Assembly (NCBI GenBank): GCA_937905825.1
Contig: CALCXM010000186.1
Coordinates: forward strand, 19,169-83,168
Length of the DNA stretch: 64,000 nucleotides
From: an uncultured bacterium
Lineage (GTDB): Bacteria; Planctomycetota; UBA1135; GCA-002686595
Reading direction: 5' to 3'
In this document: piece after piece, positions 1-9,141 of the stretch
How positions within the stretch are numbered: the first letter of the stretch is position 1
Layout: each line of letters begins with the position of its first letter
Notes under the pieces: model-generated
What the model was told of the DNA's origin: nothing
Seen by the model: only the letters and a program-made list of their open reading frames with translations
The model's database searches: none
Program-made: the position numbers and the translations under genes

Positions 1-1
1 G

Positions 2-322
2 ATGGGCATGGGCTCCATGTTCGGCGCTTCGGCGAAGCGCGACACCCTGCGCGGCATGTCCGCCGATGGCGAGTTGGCCTCCGGCGGCGGGGGCATGCTC
101 GACAGCCTGGGCGCCCTCGGATCCGGCCTGGGGGCTGGCATGAAGGGCCTCGGCAGCCGCCTGCTGGGAGGTGGCGGATTGCCCGGCGGAATGGGGGACA
201 TGGACATGAACGCCATGCTGGGGGGCGCGCGCCCCATGGGCTCTTCCGCCACTCGCAAGTCCGCTGCGAAACGCAAGGACAAGAAGCGCAAGGACAAGAA
301 GAAGCGCAAGGGCAAGCGCTGA
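2..322 (+). CDS. ffh: Signal recognition particle protein Ffh, C-terminal tail (5' end outside window)
   Basis: Partial gene: the frame is open to the left edge and ends at TGA 320-322. The visible ~106 residues are rich in glycine and methionine, as in the end of the Ffh M domain that binds 4.5S RNA and signal peptides, and finish in an unusual lysine/arginine run. No GTPase motifs are inside the window, so the call rests on composition and on the following rpsP, since ffh-rpsP is a very common order. A different Met/Gly-rich protein cannot be excluded. Confidence 0.6.
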   Translation: MGMGSMFGASAKRDTLRGMSADGELASGGGGMLDSLGALGSGLGAGMKGLGSRLLGGGGLPGGMGDMDMNAMLGGARPMGSSATRKSAAKRKDKKRKDKKKRKGKR

Positions 323-824
323 GTCACGCTCAGCGGAGAGGCCGGCTCGAGTCGATGCTCGAGTCCCAGTCACGTCCCGCGGCGCGCGCAACGCAGGCCC
401 GCGCCTGACCGCGATCGAGCAGCTCTGGGAACGCGTCTCGGCCAACACGTGCCGTGCCGCGGGCTTCCATTTTGAGCATGGTTTGACCACGACCTGGGCT
501 CCCCGGGCTCCGCGCGGCTGCCCCAGCGGGCTCCGACCGGGTGGGGGGCGCGCCTGCCCGCCGGGGGCGAAATGCCCCCGGAATCCTTCAGGACCGGAGA
601 ATTAGGGAGGAAACTAGGGGAGCACCCTTGTCAGCGAGGCAGAGATCCGGTCTCTTATTCGGCCCACTTGACCGGACGAGCGCTTGCTTAGCGACCCCGG
701 TGACAAGCTGTTTGGCGGATGTCGGTTCTTCTGGGCCCGTCTGTCGAACGAAAACTAAAAGCTCAACGTACACCCCGACCGGCAATTTGTCGGTCACTCC
801 TCCGAGAACTGCAAAGATTCTTCC
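323..824. other. 500-bp intergenic leader before rpsP
   Basis: No credible gene on either strand; the frames here are shadows of each other. It holds one compact hairpin (561-581) and is long enough to carry the rpsP promoter and an untranslated leader, but I see no convincing -35/-10 pair. Confidence 0.5.
561..581 (+). terminator. GC hairpin, possible terminator of ffh or leader element
   Basis: Perfect 8-bp inverted repeat CCGGGGGC / GCCCCCGG around a GAAAT loop. No T-run follows, so it is either a Rho-dependent or processing hairpin, or a structural element of the rpsP leader. Confidence 0.35.
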
Positions 825-1250
825 ATGGCTGTTGTCATCCGCATGCGGCGCACCGGGCGCCGCAACCGTCCTTGTTACCGCATCAATGTCGCCGACTCTC
901 GTTCGCCCCGTGATGGAGCTTTCCTCGAGACCCTCGGCCAGTACGACCCGATCTCCAAGGACGCCGAGAAGCAGGTGACGCTGGACGTCGAGCGTGCCAA
1001 GCACTGGCTCTCTGTCGGCGCTCTCCCCAGCGACACGGTGCACTCCATCTTCAAGACCCAGGGCATCTACGAGGGACAAAACAAGGCCAAGCCTCGTTCC
1101 CGCAAGGGCCGCTCCACGGTCACCAAGACGCGCACCCGTCGGATCGCCGTGAAGGCCGATCGCGCTACCCGCAAAGAGGGTCGTCGCAACGAACGCGCCG
1201 ACGCCGCGAAAGCAGCCAAGGCTGCTGCCGCAACGGAAGGCGGCGAGTGA
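825..1250 (+). CDS. rpsP: 30S ribosomal protein S16
   Basis: A 141-residue protein starting MAVVIRMRRTGRRNRPCYRI, the diagnostic S16 N-terminus, followed by the 'LETLGQYDP' region and 'DVERAKHWLSVGA'. S16 is a small-subunit assembly protein that binds 16S rRNA. The core is normally ~80-90 residues; here a basic, alanine-rich C-terminal extension of about 50 residues follows. The ATG at 825 fixes the canonical N-terminus. It follows ffh, as in many bacteria, but the usual rimM-trmD-rplS genes do not come next. Confidence 0.95.
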   Translation: MAVVIRMRRTGRRNRPCYRINVADSRSPRDGAFLETLGQYDPISKDAEKQVTLDVERAKHWLSVGALPSDTVHSIFKTQGIYEGQNKAKPRSRKGRSTVTKTRTRRIAVKADRATRKEGRRNERADAAKAAKAAAATEGGE

Positions 1251-1496
1251 ATCACTGAGGGTGCCCTGCCCTCGACGGTCGCGCTCGGTTTTCTGAAGCG
1301 ATCCGACGTTGCAGGCGAGCCCATGGAGTGGCGAAGACCCCTTGGGGACTTTGTTACGCCTTCGAATTAGAACGCGGTGCGCAAGGAGTGCATCGCGTTT
1401 CTGCCTTCCCGGGGAAGCCGCCAGTGGTTCCCGGATCCCCCGCGCAATTCCCCGGACCGACGGCGCGCGTCGGCCGCACCCACACACGATCCACCC

Positions 1497-2804
1497 GTGA
1501 GCAAGAAGTCGGACATCATCAAGAAGCTGGTCAAGGAGATCAAGCTTCCCCACGATCTGCCCTCCTCTGATTTCAAAGGCACCCTGTTGGAGGCTGGCAT
1601 GTTCGCCGCCCTGCTGGGCCACCTGACCCCGAATCAGTCCACAAGTGGAGTCAACGGTCTGCGCAAGGCCTTCGAGGACTACAACGAGACTCGGGTCAGT
1701 CAGTACCAGGAGATCGCCGAAGCCATCGCGCCCAAGGGCAAGGGCCTGACGCGTTTGAACAAGTACCTGCCCGGTGCGCGTTCCGTGAAGGACTTTCTGC
1801 AAGCGGTGTTTCAGGAGACCCACGGTCTCGATCTGGAAACCATGAAGGAGGACCCGGTGGCTGTTGGCCGCGCGATTTCCAGCGTGCCGACCCTGGGAGC
1901 TGCCCTCGCGAGCTACCTGCTGTTCCTGGCGGAAGAGGGGCAGATGCCCGTGCTCTCCGGCAGCGTACGCGTGCTCGATCGTTTGGGAGTGATGACCCGC
2001 ACCTCCTCCGTGCGCAAGGCCCGTGAAGCCCTGGACAAGGTCATCCCGGCCAAGGAGCGCCTGGAAGTGGCCTACGCCCTCGGGGTGGTGGTCGACAATT
2101 GGTGCGATTCCCGCAAGCCCACTTGCTGGGACTGCGCACTGCTCAGCCAATGCACCTTCGGCCAAAAGGTCGAGAAGGACTACGTGGTCCAGCAGGAGCG
2201 CCTCGCGAAGCAACGGGAAAAAGAAGAGGTGCGCGCGGCACTCGTGGCGGAGAAAGAGGAAGTCCGCTTGGCCAAAGAGGCCGAACGGGAAAGCCGTTTG
2301 CGGGCCTCGACCTTGAAGAAGATCACCAAGGAGCGCGAGAAGGCCGCCAAGGTGGCCGCCAAGAAGGCCGAAATCGAAAAGAAGCGCAAGGACGCCGAGC
2401 GCAAGAAGTCCGCTGAGAAGAAGAAGCTCGCTGACCGGAAGGTCACCGATCGCAAGAAGGCGGAGGCTGCGAAAAAGAAGGAGATCGCGACCAAGAAGAA
2501 GGACGTTGCGGACAAGAAGAAGGCCGACGCCGCCGCCAAGCGCAAGGTGAACGCCGCCAAGAAAAAGGCCGCCGCTGGCCCCGCTAGTCCCGCGAGCCCG
2601 AGCACGAAGAAAGCCGCCCCGAAGAAGGTGACCAAGAAGAAACCCGCGGCCAAGAAAGCGGCCAAGAAGGTCACCAAGAAAAAGGGAGCCAGCAAGCCCG
2701 CCAAAAAGGCGCCGGTGAAGAAGGCCCCGAAAAAGGTGGCCAAGAAGGCGAAGGCCAAGAAGGTCGCCAAGAAGTCTGCCAAGGCCGTTCCGCGGCGTAA
2801 GTAG
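1497..2804 (+). CDS. Endonuclease III-like HhH/[4Fe-4S] protein with histone H1-like tail, catalytic residues missing
   Basis: 435 residues from GTG 1497; the open frame extends further upstream but that part is low-complexity and unlike the family. Residues ~25-222 resemble the HhH-GPD fold of endonuclease III. Cys203, 210, 213 and 219 give exactly C-x6-C-x2-C-x5-C, the Nth iron-sulfur motif. The helix-hairpin-helix reads VPTLGAALA where Nth has LPGVGRKTA, so the catalytic Lys position is Ala136. The catalytic Asp position is Leu153 or Ser154. Glycosylase/lyase activity is therefore unlikely, while the DNA-binding fold and cluster look intact. Residues ~224-360 form a charged, probably coiled region, and the last ~70 residues are PAKK/AKK repeats typical of H1-like DNA-binding tails. 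Function unknown; probably a structural or damage-sensing DNA-binding protein. It sits between rpsP and maf. Confidence 0.7.
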   Translation: MSKKSDIIKKLVKEIKLPHDLPSSDFKGTLLEAGMFAALLGHLTPNQSTSGVNGLRKAFEDYNETRVSQYQEIAEAIAPKGKGLTRLNKYLPGARSVKDFLQAVFQETHGLDLETMKEDPVAVGRAISSVPTLGAALASYLLFLAEEGQMPVLSGSVRVLDRLGVMTRTSSVRKAREALDKVIPAKERLEVAYALGVVVDNWCDSRKPTCWDCALLSQCTFGQKVEKDYVVQQERLAKQREKEEVRAALVAEKEEVRLAKEAERESRLRASTLKKITKEREKAAKVAAKKAEIEKKRKDAERKKSAEKKKLADRKVTDRKKAEAAKKKEIATKKKDVADKKKADAAAKRKVNAAKKKAAAGPASPASPSTKKAAPKKVTKKKPAAKKAAKKVTKKKGASKPAKKAPVKKAPKKVAKKAKAKKVAKKSAKAVPRRK

Positions 2805-2822
2805 CGGCCGGCCGATCTTCGG

Positions 2823-3479
2823 ATGGAGTCCAGCACTGCTTGCCCCGGGCCCCTGCGGGGGCGACTCGTGCTGGCTTCGGCCTCGCCCCGCCGCCGGGAG
2901 ATTCTCGGCAGCCTAGGGCTGACCTTCGAGGTGGAACCCTCCGAGGTGGACGAAAGTCTGCGGCCGGGGATTGAGCCGGAGGACGCGGCCCTAGAACTCG
3001 CCCTACGCAAGGCCGCCGAGGTGGCCGCGCGCCATGGGGGAGAGCGCACTTGGGTGATTGGATCGGACACCATCGTCGCCCATGGAGAGGGACCCGCCAC
3101 GCGCATGCTGGGCAAGCCCGCGGATGAGCACGAAGCTCGCGCCATGCTGGAGCTCCTCTCCGAGTCGAGGCACCGGGTCATCACGGGGGTCTGCGTGATC
3201 GATTTGGCGCGCTTTGAGCCCGAGAACTCCGTCGGGAGCGGGACCTTCTGCGCCTTTGAGCGCACCTGGGTCAGCATGCGCACGATCCTCCCCCAGGAGA
3301 TCCAGACCTACGTGGACTCAGAAGAATGGCGCGGCAAGGCAGGTGGATACGCCATCCAAGAGAATGCGGACGCCTTCGTTCTCTCCCTCGAAGAGGGCGG
3401 ATTCGACAACGTGGTGGGGCTACCCCTGGCCCTGACCCTTGGCCTGCTGAAAAAGGCGGGCGCTTTCCTGGATCACTGA
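2823..3479 (+). CDS. maf: Maf family nucleotide pyrophosphatase
   Basis: 218 residues. Near the N-terminus it has the Maf signature LVLASASPRRREIL, then 'EVDESL', 'GSDTIVA', 'GKP.DEHEARAML' and 'TGVCVID'. The family hydrolyses non-canonical or pyrimidine nucleoside triphosphates to monophosphates and has been linked to septum control. The ~18-bp gap after the preceding gene suggests co-transcription. The first ~12 residues before the signature are not conserved, so a slightly later start is possible. Confidence 0.9.
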   Translation: MESSTACPGPLRGRLVLASASPRRREILGSLGLTFEVEPSEVDESLRPGIEPEDAALELALRKAAEVAARHGGERTWVIGSDTIVAHGEGPATRMLGKPADEHEARAMLELLSESRHRVITGVCVIDLARFEPENSVGSGTFCAFERTWVSMRTILPQEIQTYVDSEEWRGKAGGYAIQENADAFVLSLEEGGFDNVVGLPLALTLGLLKKAGAFLDH

Positions 3480-3581
3480 CCCTTGATCGGGGGGGCGTCC
3501 GCGGTTAGTCTGCTCGGCTCATTTCTGCCCGAAGGTGTCCGCCAGATGGATCCCTCGGGTGCCCAGGCCCCATTTTTTCTT

Positions 3582-3598
3582 GGCTCCCTGACGGAGCC
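3582..3598 (+). promoter_or_regulatory. Hairpin in the rpmE leader
   Basis: GGCTCC-ctgac-GGAGCC forms a perfect 6-bp hairpin ending 16 nt before the rpmE start, preceded by a T6 run at 3573-3578. The 3' arm contains the only GGAG near the start codon, so the hairpin may affect ribosome access. Autoregulatory L31 leaders are known in other phyla, but whether this is one is speculative. Confidence 0.3.
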
Positions 3599-3614
3599 CT
3601 AGCTTCTGATTCCG

Positions 3615-3833
3615 ATGAAGACGGACGTCCACCCCAATTACGTCGAGTGCAGTGTTCACTGCGGTTGTGGCAATGAGTTCACCACCCGTGCGACGGTCAA
3701 AGAGATGCGCGTGGAGATCTGTGGCGTGTGCCACCCCTTCTACTCGGGCAAGCAAAAGTTTGTTGACGCGGCCGGTCGCGTGGATCGCTTCATGAAGAAG
3801 TTCGGTCACCACGGAACCGGGGGCAGCAAGTAG
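3615..3833 (+). CDS. rpmE: 50S ribosomal protein L31, zinc-type
   Basis: 72 residues beginning MKTDVHPNY, with CSVHCGCG and a later CGVCHPFYSGKQK. The cysteines match the zinc-containing (C+) L31, and the end 'GRVDRF..KF' is typical. L31 sits on the large-subunit central protuberance and helps bridge the subunits. Its place directly before prfA is the common bacterial order. Confidence 0.95.
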   Translation: MKTDVHPNYVECSVHCGCGNEFTTRATVKEMRVEICGVCHPFYSGKQKFVDAAGRVDRFMKKFGHHGTGGSK

Positions 3834-3838
3834 TCAGC

Positions 3839-3899
3839 GCTTCCGTCGAACGCGAAGCACGGAAGCCTCCGCTGGCCGCCTCCATTGCGAGGTGGCCAG
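3839..3899 (+). terminator. Two strong hairpins between rpmE and prfA
   Basis: First hairpin 3839-3866: GCTTCCGT / ACGGAAGC (8 bp). Second 3872-3899: CTGGCC, then CCTC, pairing with GAGG and GGCCAG around a CATTGC loop. Neither has a T-run. They could be Rho-dependent terminators, RNA processing sites or attenuators separating L31 from release factor expression. Confidence 0.4.
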
Positions 3900-4015
3900 G
3901 GTCGTTTCAGGGCACACGCGGCGGCGAACCTCGTTCGGTCCGTTGCACCTCCAGGGAGCCGGGCCGTTTTTCAACACGCCCCTAGGCAAGCACCGCTTCA
4001 GCCTCTTCACCGCCC

Positions 4016-5098
<1,083 letters not shown>

Positions 5099-5281
5099 AC
5101 CCGGTAGCCCTCCTTGGGTCGGCAGGGTAGGCTAGTTGCCCCCCAAGCGCTGGGCCAGCCGAGCGCGCGCTGACCCTCCCCAGGTCCGCGCTGGGATTGC
5201 CCTGCATGGAATTGAACGGAGCTTCCTGCCGCCCGTTAGGCCCCGGCTCCTCTCTCTTGACTCTTTCTTCACAGCCTCCCT

Positions 5282-6493
5282 ATGAGTGAACGTGACCCCC
5301 AGCCGCCATCGAACTTCGACGATCTTGAGCCCATGCCCGCCGAGGCGGAGCTTGCAGATTTACCTGATGGGGCCATGTTGGAGGAGCTCCCCGAGAGTTC
5401 CGATCTCGTGGAGTTGGAAGAACTCCCGGAGCTCGTCGAACTCCAAGAACTCGACGAGTTGAAAGAGTTGACCGTGGACACGAACCTGACGTCGAAGCCC
5501 AAGCCCCGGGCAAAGTCCGTGGCCAAGGCAGCGCCGGCCAAGGTGACGCCCAAGGCTCCCGAGCCGGCTGCCAAGGCTTCGGAAGCCACCGCGCCGAGCG
5601 CGCCTCCCGTGCCGGCTCAGCCCGTGGCGGTTGCGGCGACCGCTGCGGCAACGGCGGCAACGGCGGACGCCAAGGGCACTGCCAAGTCCGATGCCAAATC
5701 AGACGAAGGGGCTGCGGACGAGACCGACCAGGCCTCGGCCGACGGCGTCCGTTCCTCTTCCCGTTCAAGCCGCGAGAAGCCCGCGCCGAGGCCGAAAGCC
5801 AAGGCCTGGGAACGTTGGGCCGGTCCCGGCGAAAAGCCCAAGCGCGAGATGGAAGCGGCTCCTGCTCTACTGCGCAAAGCGGCCCTGGGCCTCCTGATCG
5901 GTTGCCTCTTGCCCTGGGGTGGTGTGACCCCTGACTGGACGGGCAACATCGTCGAGAAACTCTTGGTGCTCGCCGGTCTCTTCGTCTGGCATGAGACCAA
6001 CAGCCTGCGCGACGGCCTGCCCGTCAAGGGCTTCATCACCAAGTTGGGGGCGACCCGTTTCCTCCCGCTGTTTGTGATGGCGGGCGTGTTGACCCTTCTA
6101 GGCTTCGCACCCCTGCTCTCCTCCGAGAGCCTCTTCGCGGACTTCAAGTCCAACGGTGGTCCGATCGCGGAGAAGGGCTTCATGATCCTCGCTGGTCTGA
6201 CCCTGACCCACATTCAATCCTACGAGCGCGGCGGCAAGTTCAGCCCGATGCTGCCGATCATGTTCTTGGCTCCGGCCATCGCCGGAATCATGGCTGTGCT
6301 CAAGGCCTTCTCCGGAGCCTCCGTCGGCATCGGTGAGATCCTCGGCGGGCTCGGCGCCTTCGCCGTGAGTGGTGCAGGTTGGATGGCAGCCTACACCATG
6401 TACACCGCGATCCAGGAAGCTCGGGTGCACGGCGAAGCAAAAAAGGTGGCCCAAGCGGAGGCTCGCAAGGCCGCCCGCAAGGCGCGCAAGTAA
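5282..6493 (+). CDS. Membrane protein with acidic, low-complexity N-terminal region
   Basis: 403 residues, family not recognised. Residues ~1-65 are acidic with repeated EEL/QEL/DEL units. Residues ~65-200 are rich in Ala, Lys and Pro and probably disordered. Residues ~200-385 hold about five hydrophobic segments (around 'LLIGCLLPWGGV', 'FLPLFVMAGVLTLLGFAPLL', 'GFMILAGLTL', 'LPIMFLAPAIAGIMAVL', 'LGGLGAFAVSGAG'), then a short basic tail. It lies between prfA and prmC, whose products act together, but nothing in the sequence ties it to translation termination. Confidence 0.75.
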   Translation: MSERDPQPPSNFDDLEPMPAEAELADLPDGAMLEELPESSDLVELEELPELVELQELDELKELTVDTNLTSKPKPRAKSVAKAAPAKVTPKAPEPAAKASEATAPSAPPVPAQPVAVAATAAATAATADAKGTAKSDAKSDEGAADETDQASADGVRSSSRSSREKPAPRPKAKAWERWAGPGEKPKREMEAAPALLRKAALGLLIGCLLPWGGVTPDWTGNIVEKLLVLAGLFVWHETNSLRDGLPVKGFITKLGATRFLPLFVMAGVLTLLGFAPLLSSESLFADFKSNGGPIAEKGFMILAGLTLTHIQSYERGGKFSPMLPIMFLAPAIAGIMAVLKAFSGASVGIGEILGGLGAFAVSGAGWMAAYTMYTAIQEARVHGEAKKVAQAEARKAARKARK

Positions 6494-6530
6494 GGCTCCG
6501 GCCAATCTTCCCAGCCCACTTTCATCCAAC

Positions 6531-7499
6531 GTGTCCAACCAGGACGACCACAACGCAGCGGGAGCTTCGCCTGAAAAAGGTGGGGCTCCCGGTTCCGCTT
6601 CCGGCCCCTCAAAAGGTCACGGATCCGGTCGACCGGCGCAGCCCAAGACAGCGGGGGAGATGCTGGCCATGGCCCGCGAATTCCTGGAGCGCAAGGGGCT
6701 CGAGGAAGCTCGCTTGGAGGCGGAACTCTTGGTCTCGCATTCCCTGGGACTCAATCGTTTGGGACTCTTCATGGCCCTCGACCGGCCCCTGAGTTCGGAG
6801 GAGATCGACGGAGCTCGGGACCTCTTGGTGCGCCGCGGCAAGCGCGAACCGGTGGCCTACATCATCGGCCAACGGGAGTTCTACGGCCGCGCGTTTCGCG
6901 TGGGCAGTGGGGTCCTGATTCCCCGACCAGAGACCGAACTGCTGGTGGACATCGCCCGCGAGCGGGTGGCTGCTATGGAACTGGATGTCCCCCCGCGGCT
7001 CGCGGACCTGGGGACGGGCAGCGGGTGCTTGGCGGTGACCCTGGCCCTGGAAATTCCGGAGGCTCAAGTGATCGCAGCGGACATCTCCCCGGAGGCAGCC
7101 CTGCAAGCACGTCACAACGCCGAAGCTCTGGGCGCGAAGGTGGAAGTGCTCGAGGGGGATGGTCTGGCCTGCCTCTTGCCCCGGGGTCCCTTCCACGTGC
7201 TGGTGTCCAACCCGCCCTACGTGATGCGTTCCGAAGAGGCCAGCTTGGCCCCAGAGGTCCGCGACTACGAACCGGACTTGGCGCTCTTCGCCCCCCAGGA
7301 TGACCCTGACCACTGGGTGCAGAAACTCCTTGAAGCCTTGCCGGACATCCTCCGACCGGGGGGCTTCCTGTTGGTGGAGCTGGGGGCCAGTCAGGGCCCG
7401 CGGGTTCTGCAGCTGGCGACGCGCATGGGGTACGAGGCGCGCCTGCACGAGGACTTGGCTCGCATTCCCCGGGTGCTCGAAGTCGCGCGCGGGGAGTAG
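6531..7499 (+). CDS. prmC: Release factor glutamine methyltransferase
   Basis: 322 residues from GTG 6531. It has the SAM-binding motif 'DLGTGSGCLAVTLAL' (~160) and the NPPY catalytic motif at ~227-230, with 'GQREFYGRAFRV' and 'LIPRPETELLVD' upstream as in PrmC/HemK. It methylates the GGQ glutamine of RF1/RF2. The first ~40 residues are Ser/Gly-rich and lie outside the family; ATG 6660 is an alternative start. An even longer frame overlaps the preceding gene and is unlikely. Confidence 0.93.
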   Translation: MSNQDDHNAAGASPEKGGAPGSASGPSKGHGSGRPAQPKTAGEMLAMAREFLERKGLEEARLEAELLVSHSLGLNRLGLFMALDRPLSSEEIDGARDLLVRRGKREPVAYIIGQREFYGRAFRVGSGVLIPRPETELLVDIARERVAAMELDVPPRLADLGTGSGCLAVTLALEIPEAQVIAADISPEAALQARHNAEALGAKVEVLEGDGLACLLPRGPFHVLVSNPPYVMRSEEASLAPEVRDYEPDLALFAPQDDPDHWVQKLLEALPDILRPGGFLLVELGASQGPRVLQLATRMGYEARLHEDLARIPRVLEVARGE

Positions 7500-7522
7500 G
7501 CGCGCTTGGAGCCTGTCCCGCT

Positions 7523-7915
7523 TTAGGATTCGGGCTCGAACTCCGGATGATCCTGCACGAAGGCCCGGATCGATTCCTTCTCGCTGGCGGTGAAGTCGGG
7601 CATGAAGACGGCGACCTCGTAATGATCGATGTGCTCGCTCAAGGTCTCCGAACGCACCACCACCCCAGCTCCCCGGATGACGGTGATGTTTCCCTCGTGG
7701 GGCAGGTTCAACTCGATCTGCAAGCGGGTCATGAGCTTGACCGGGCGATCGAGGTAGAAGCACACGCCGGCTTCCGAAATGTCCCGCACTCGGGCTTCGT
7801 AGCGACCCTCGGGCAGGTCCAGGGAAATCGGCCAGTCGGCCTTGGCCCGGGGCCAGCGACGGCGCTCACGGCCGGAACCTTGAAGGGTGGAGTTAGAAGC
7901 GGATTCAGCCGTCAT
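7523..7915 (-). CDS. PilZ domain protein
   Basis: 130 residues. It carries an RRRWPRA (RxxxR-type) segment near residue 18 and 'DISEAGVCF' (D/NxSxxG), the two parts of the PilZ cyclic-di-GMP binding site, followed by the expected beta-barrel strands. No fused output domain is present, so it probably acts as a small c-di-GMP receptor or adaptor. It is convergent with prmC, with 23 bp between the stops. Confidence 0.8.
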   Translation of the reverse strand: MTAESASNSTLQGSGRERRRWPRAKADWPISLDLPEGRYEARVRDISEAGVCFYLDRPVKLMTRLQIELNLPHEGNITVIRGAGVVVRSETLSEHIDHYEVAVFMPDFTASEKESIRAFVQDHPEFEPES

Positions 7916-8481
7916 AGGATTCGGGGGCGGGCCGGGGCTCGGGAGGCGTGACGAGAGGGGAATCTAGCCGCTCTGGGGAGCCCTGTCCAGATCGCGGATC
8001 AGCGCATCCCAGGCCACTTTGAAAGTGCTCGCACTCCAGCATCGTCTCCTGCGTTCTGGCGCGTCGTCAGGAACCCTTCTCGAAGCCCTCGACTCGGCGC
8101 TGGGATTGGGGGGCGCAAGAGGACCCAGGAGGAGGCTCTAGGGCGTGATGGCGTTCTCCACGGCTTACTGGAATGAGGATGCCGTCGGAAGCTGGCGGCT
8201 GCCCGGTGCAATGGGGAGCGCTGGGCGTTAAACTAGCCCAGGCCAGGATCCCCGGCCGCGCGCTGCGGAAGCCCTGGTGGGACCCCGCCCCCTGTCGCGC
8301 CCACGCTCCCCGCGGAGTGGGCCACCCCGGGCGGTGTCGCCGTTGTAGGAGCGTCTGCAGGTCGCTGCGCTTTCGGATCACGAGTGACTCCGAGGGCCGG
8401 CTTTGCTGTGCGCGCCTCCCTCAGCCTTCCAACTATCCCGCGAGATTCCAATGGCCCCACGGAGGCCGGAGAAAGAAAACG
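7916..8481. other. Divergent intergenic region between the PilZ gene and ssb
   Basis: 566 bp with no supportable gene. The ssb frame is open through part of it but carries no SSB-like sequence before 8482. It must hold the promoters of both divergent genes; I see no distinctive repeat or RNA structure. Confidence 0.5.
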
Positions 8482-8979
8482 ATGTCGAGCTTTAACAAGG
8501 TCATCTTGATGGGCAACCTCACCCGCGATCCTGAGCTGCGCTTCACGCAGAGCAACATTGCGATTTGCAAATTCGGCTTGGCTGTCAACCGACGCATCAA
8601 GGATCAGAATGGTGAATGGCGCGAGGAGCCGACCTTCGTGGACATCACGATTTTCGGCAAGCGCGGCGAAGCCTTTGCCAAATTCCACACGAAGGGCAAG
8701 CCCGCCTTCATCGAAGGCAGCCTGCGCTTTGACACCTGGGAAGACAAAGAAGGTGGCAAGCGCAGCAAGCTTTACGTGGTTGGAGACACCTGGGAATTCG
8801 TCGGCGGCGGCGCTGGCAATGGCGGCGGCGGCGGCGGTGGCTACGAGTCGCGCTCGGGCGGCGGCAACCAAGCTTCCCAGGACGGCCAAGCACCGCAAGG
8901 CAACTACAATCGAGAGCCCCAAGGTGGTTACGGACAACCGCAACCTGAGTACCTCGAAGTCGACGACACCCCGTTCTAA
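8482..8979 (+). CDS. ssb: Single-stranded DNA-binding protein
   Basis: 165 residues from ATG 8482, preceded by a purine-rich GGAGAAAGAAAACG. The start MSSFNKVILMGNLTRDPELR and 'FVDITIFGKRGEAFAKF' are the OB-fold signature. A glycine-rich linker (~108-130, including RSGGGN) leads to the acidic tip DDTPF, equivalent to the E. coli DDIPF that recruits repair and replication partners. It protects ssDNA in replication, recombination and repair. The longer frame (from 8173) is not SSB-like. Confidence 0.95.
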   Translation: MSSFNKVILMGNLTRDPELRFTQSNIAICKFGLAVNRRIKDQNGEWREEPTFVDITIFGKRGEAFAKFHTKGKPAFIEGSLRFDTWEDKEGGKRSKLYVVGDTWEFVGGGAGNGGGGGGGYESRSGGGNQASQDGQAPQGNYNREPQGGYGQPQPEYLEVDDTPF

Positions 8980-9141
8980 AGCAGACGCTCATTGCCTAGG
9001 ACCCGGGCTTGGTGCAGCCGTTTCGTTCGACCCGCCTTCACCGCCCGGCACTCGCAATGCGTGTCGTTCGATGCGTGTTGCTGAGCCTGGGCCGAGGGGC
9101 AGGAAGAGACTCGGTCGCCGAAGTGCGACGAGGGAGACAGG

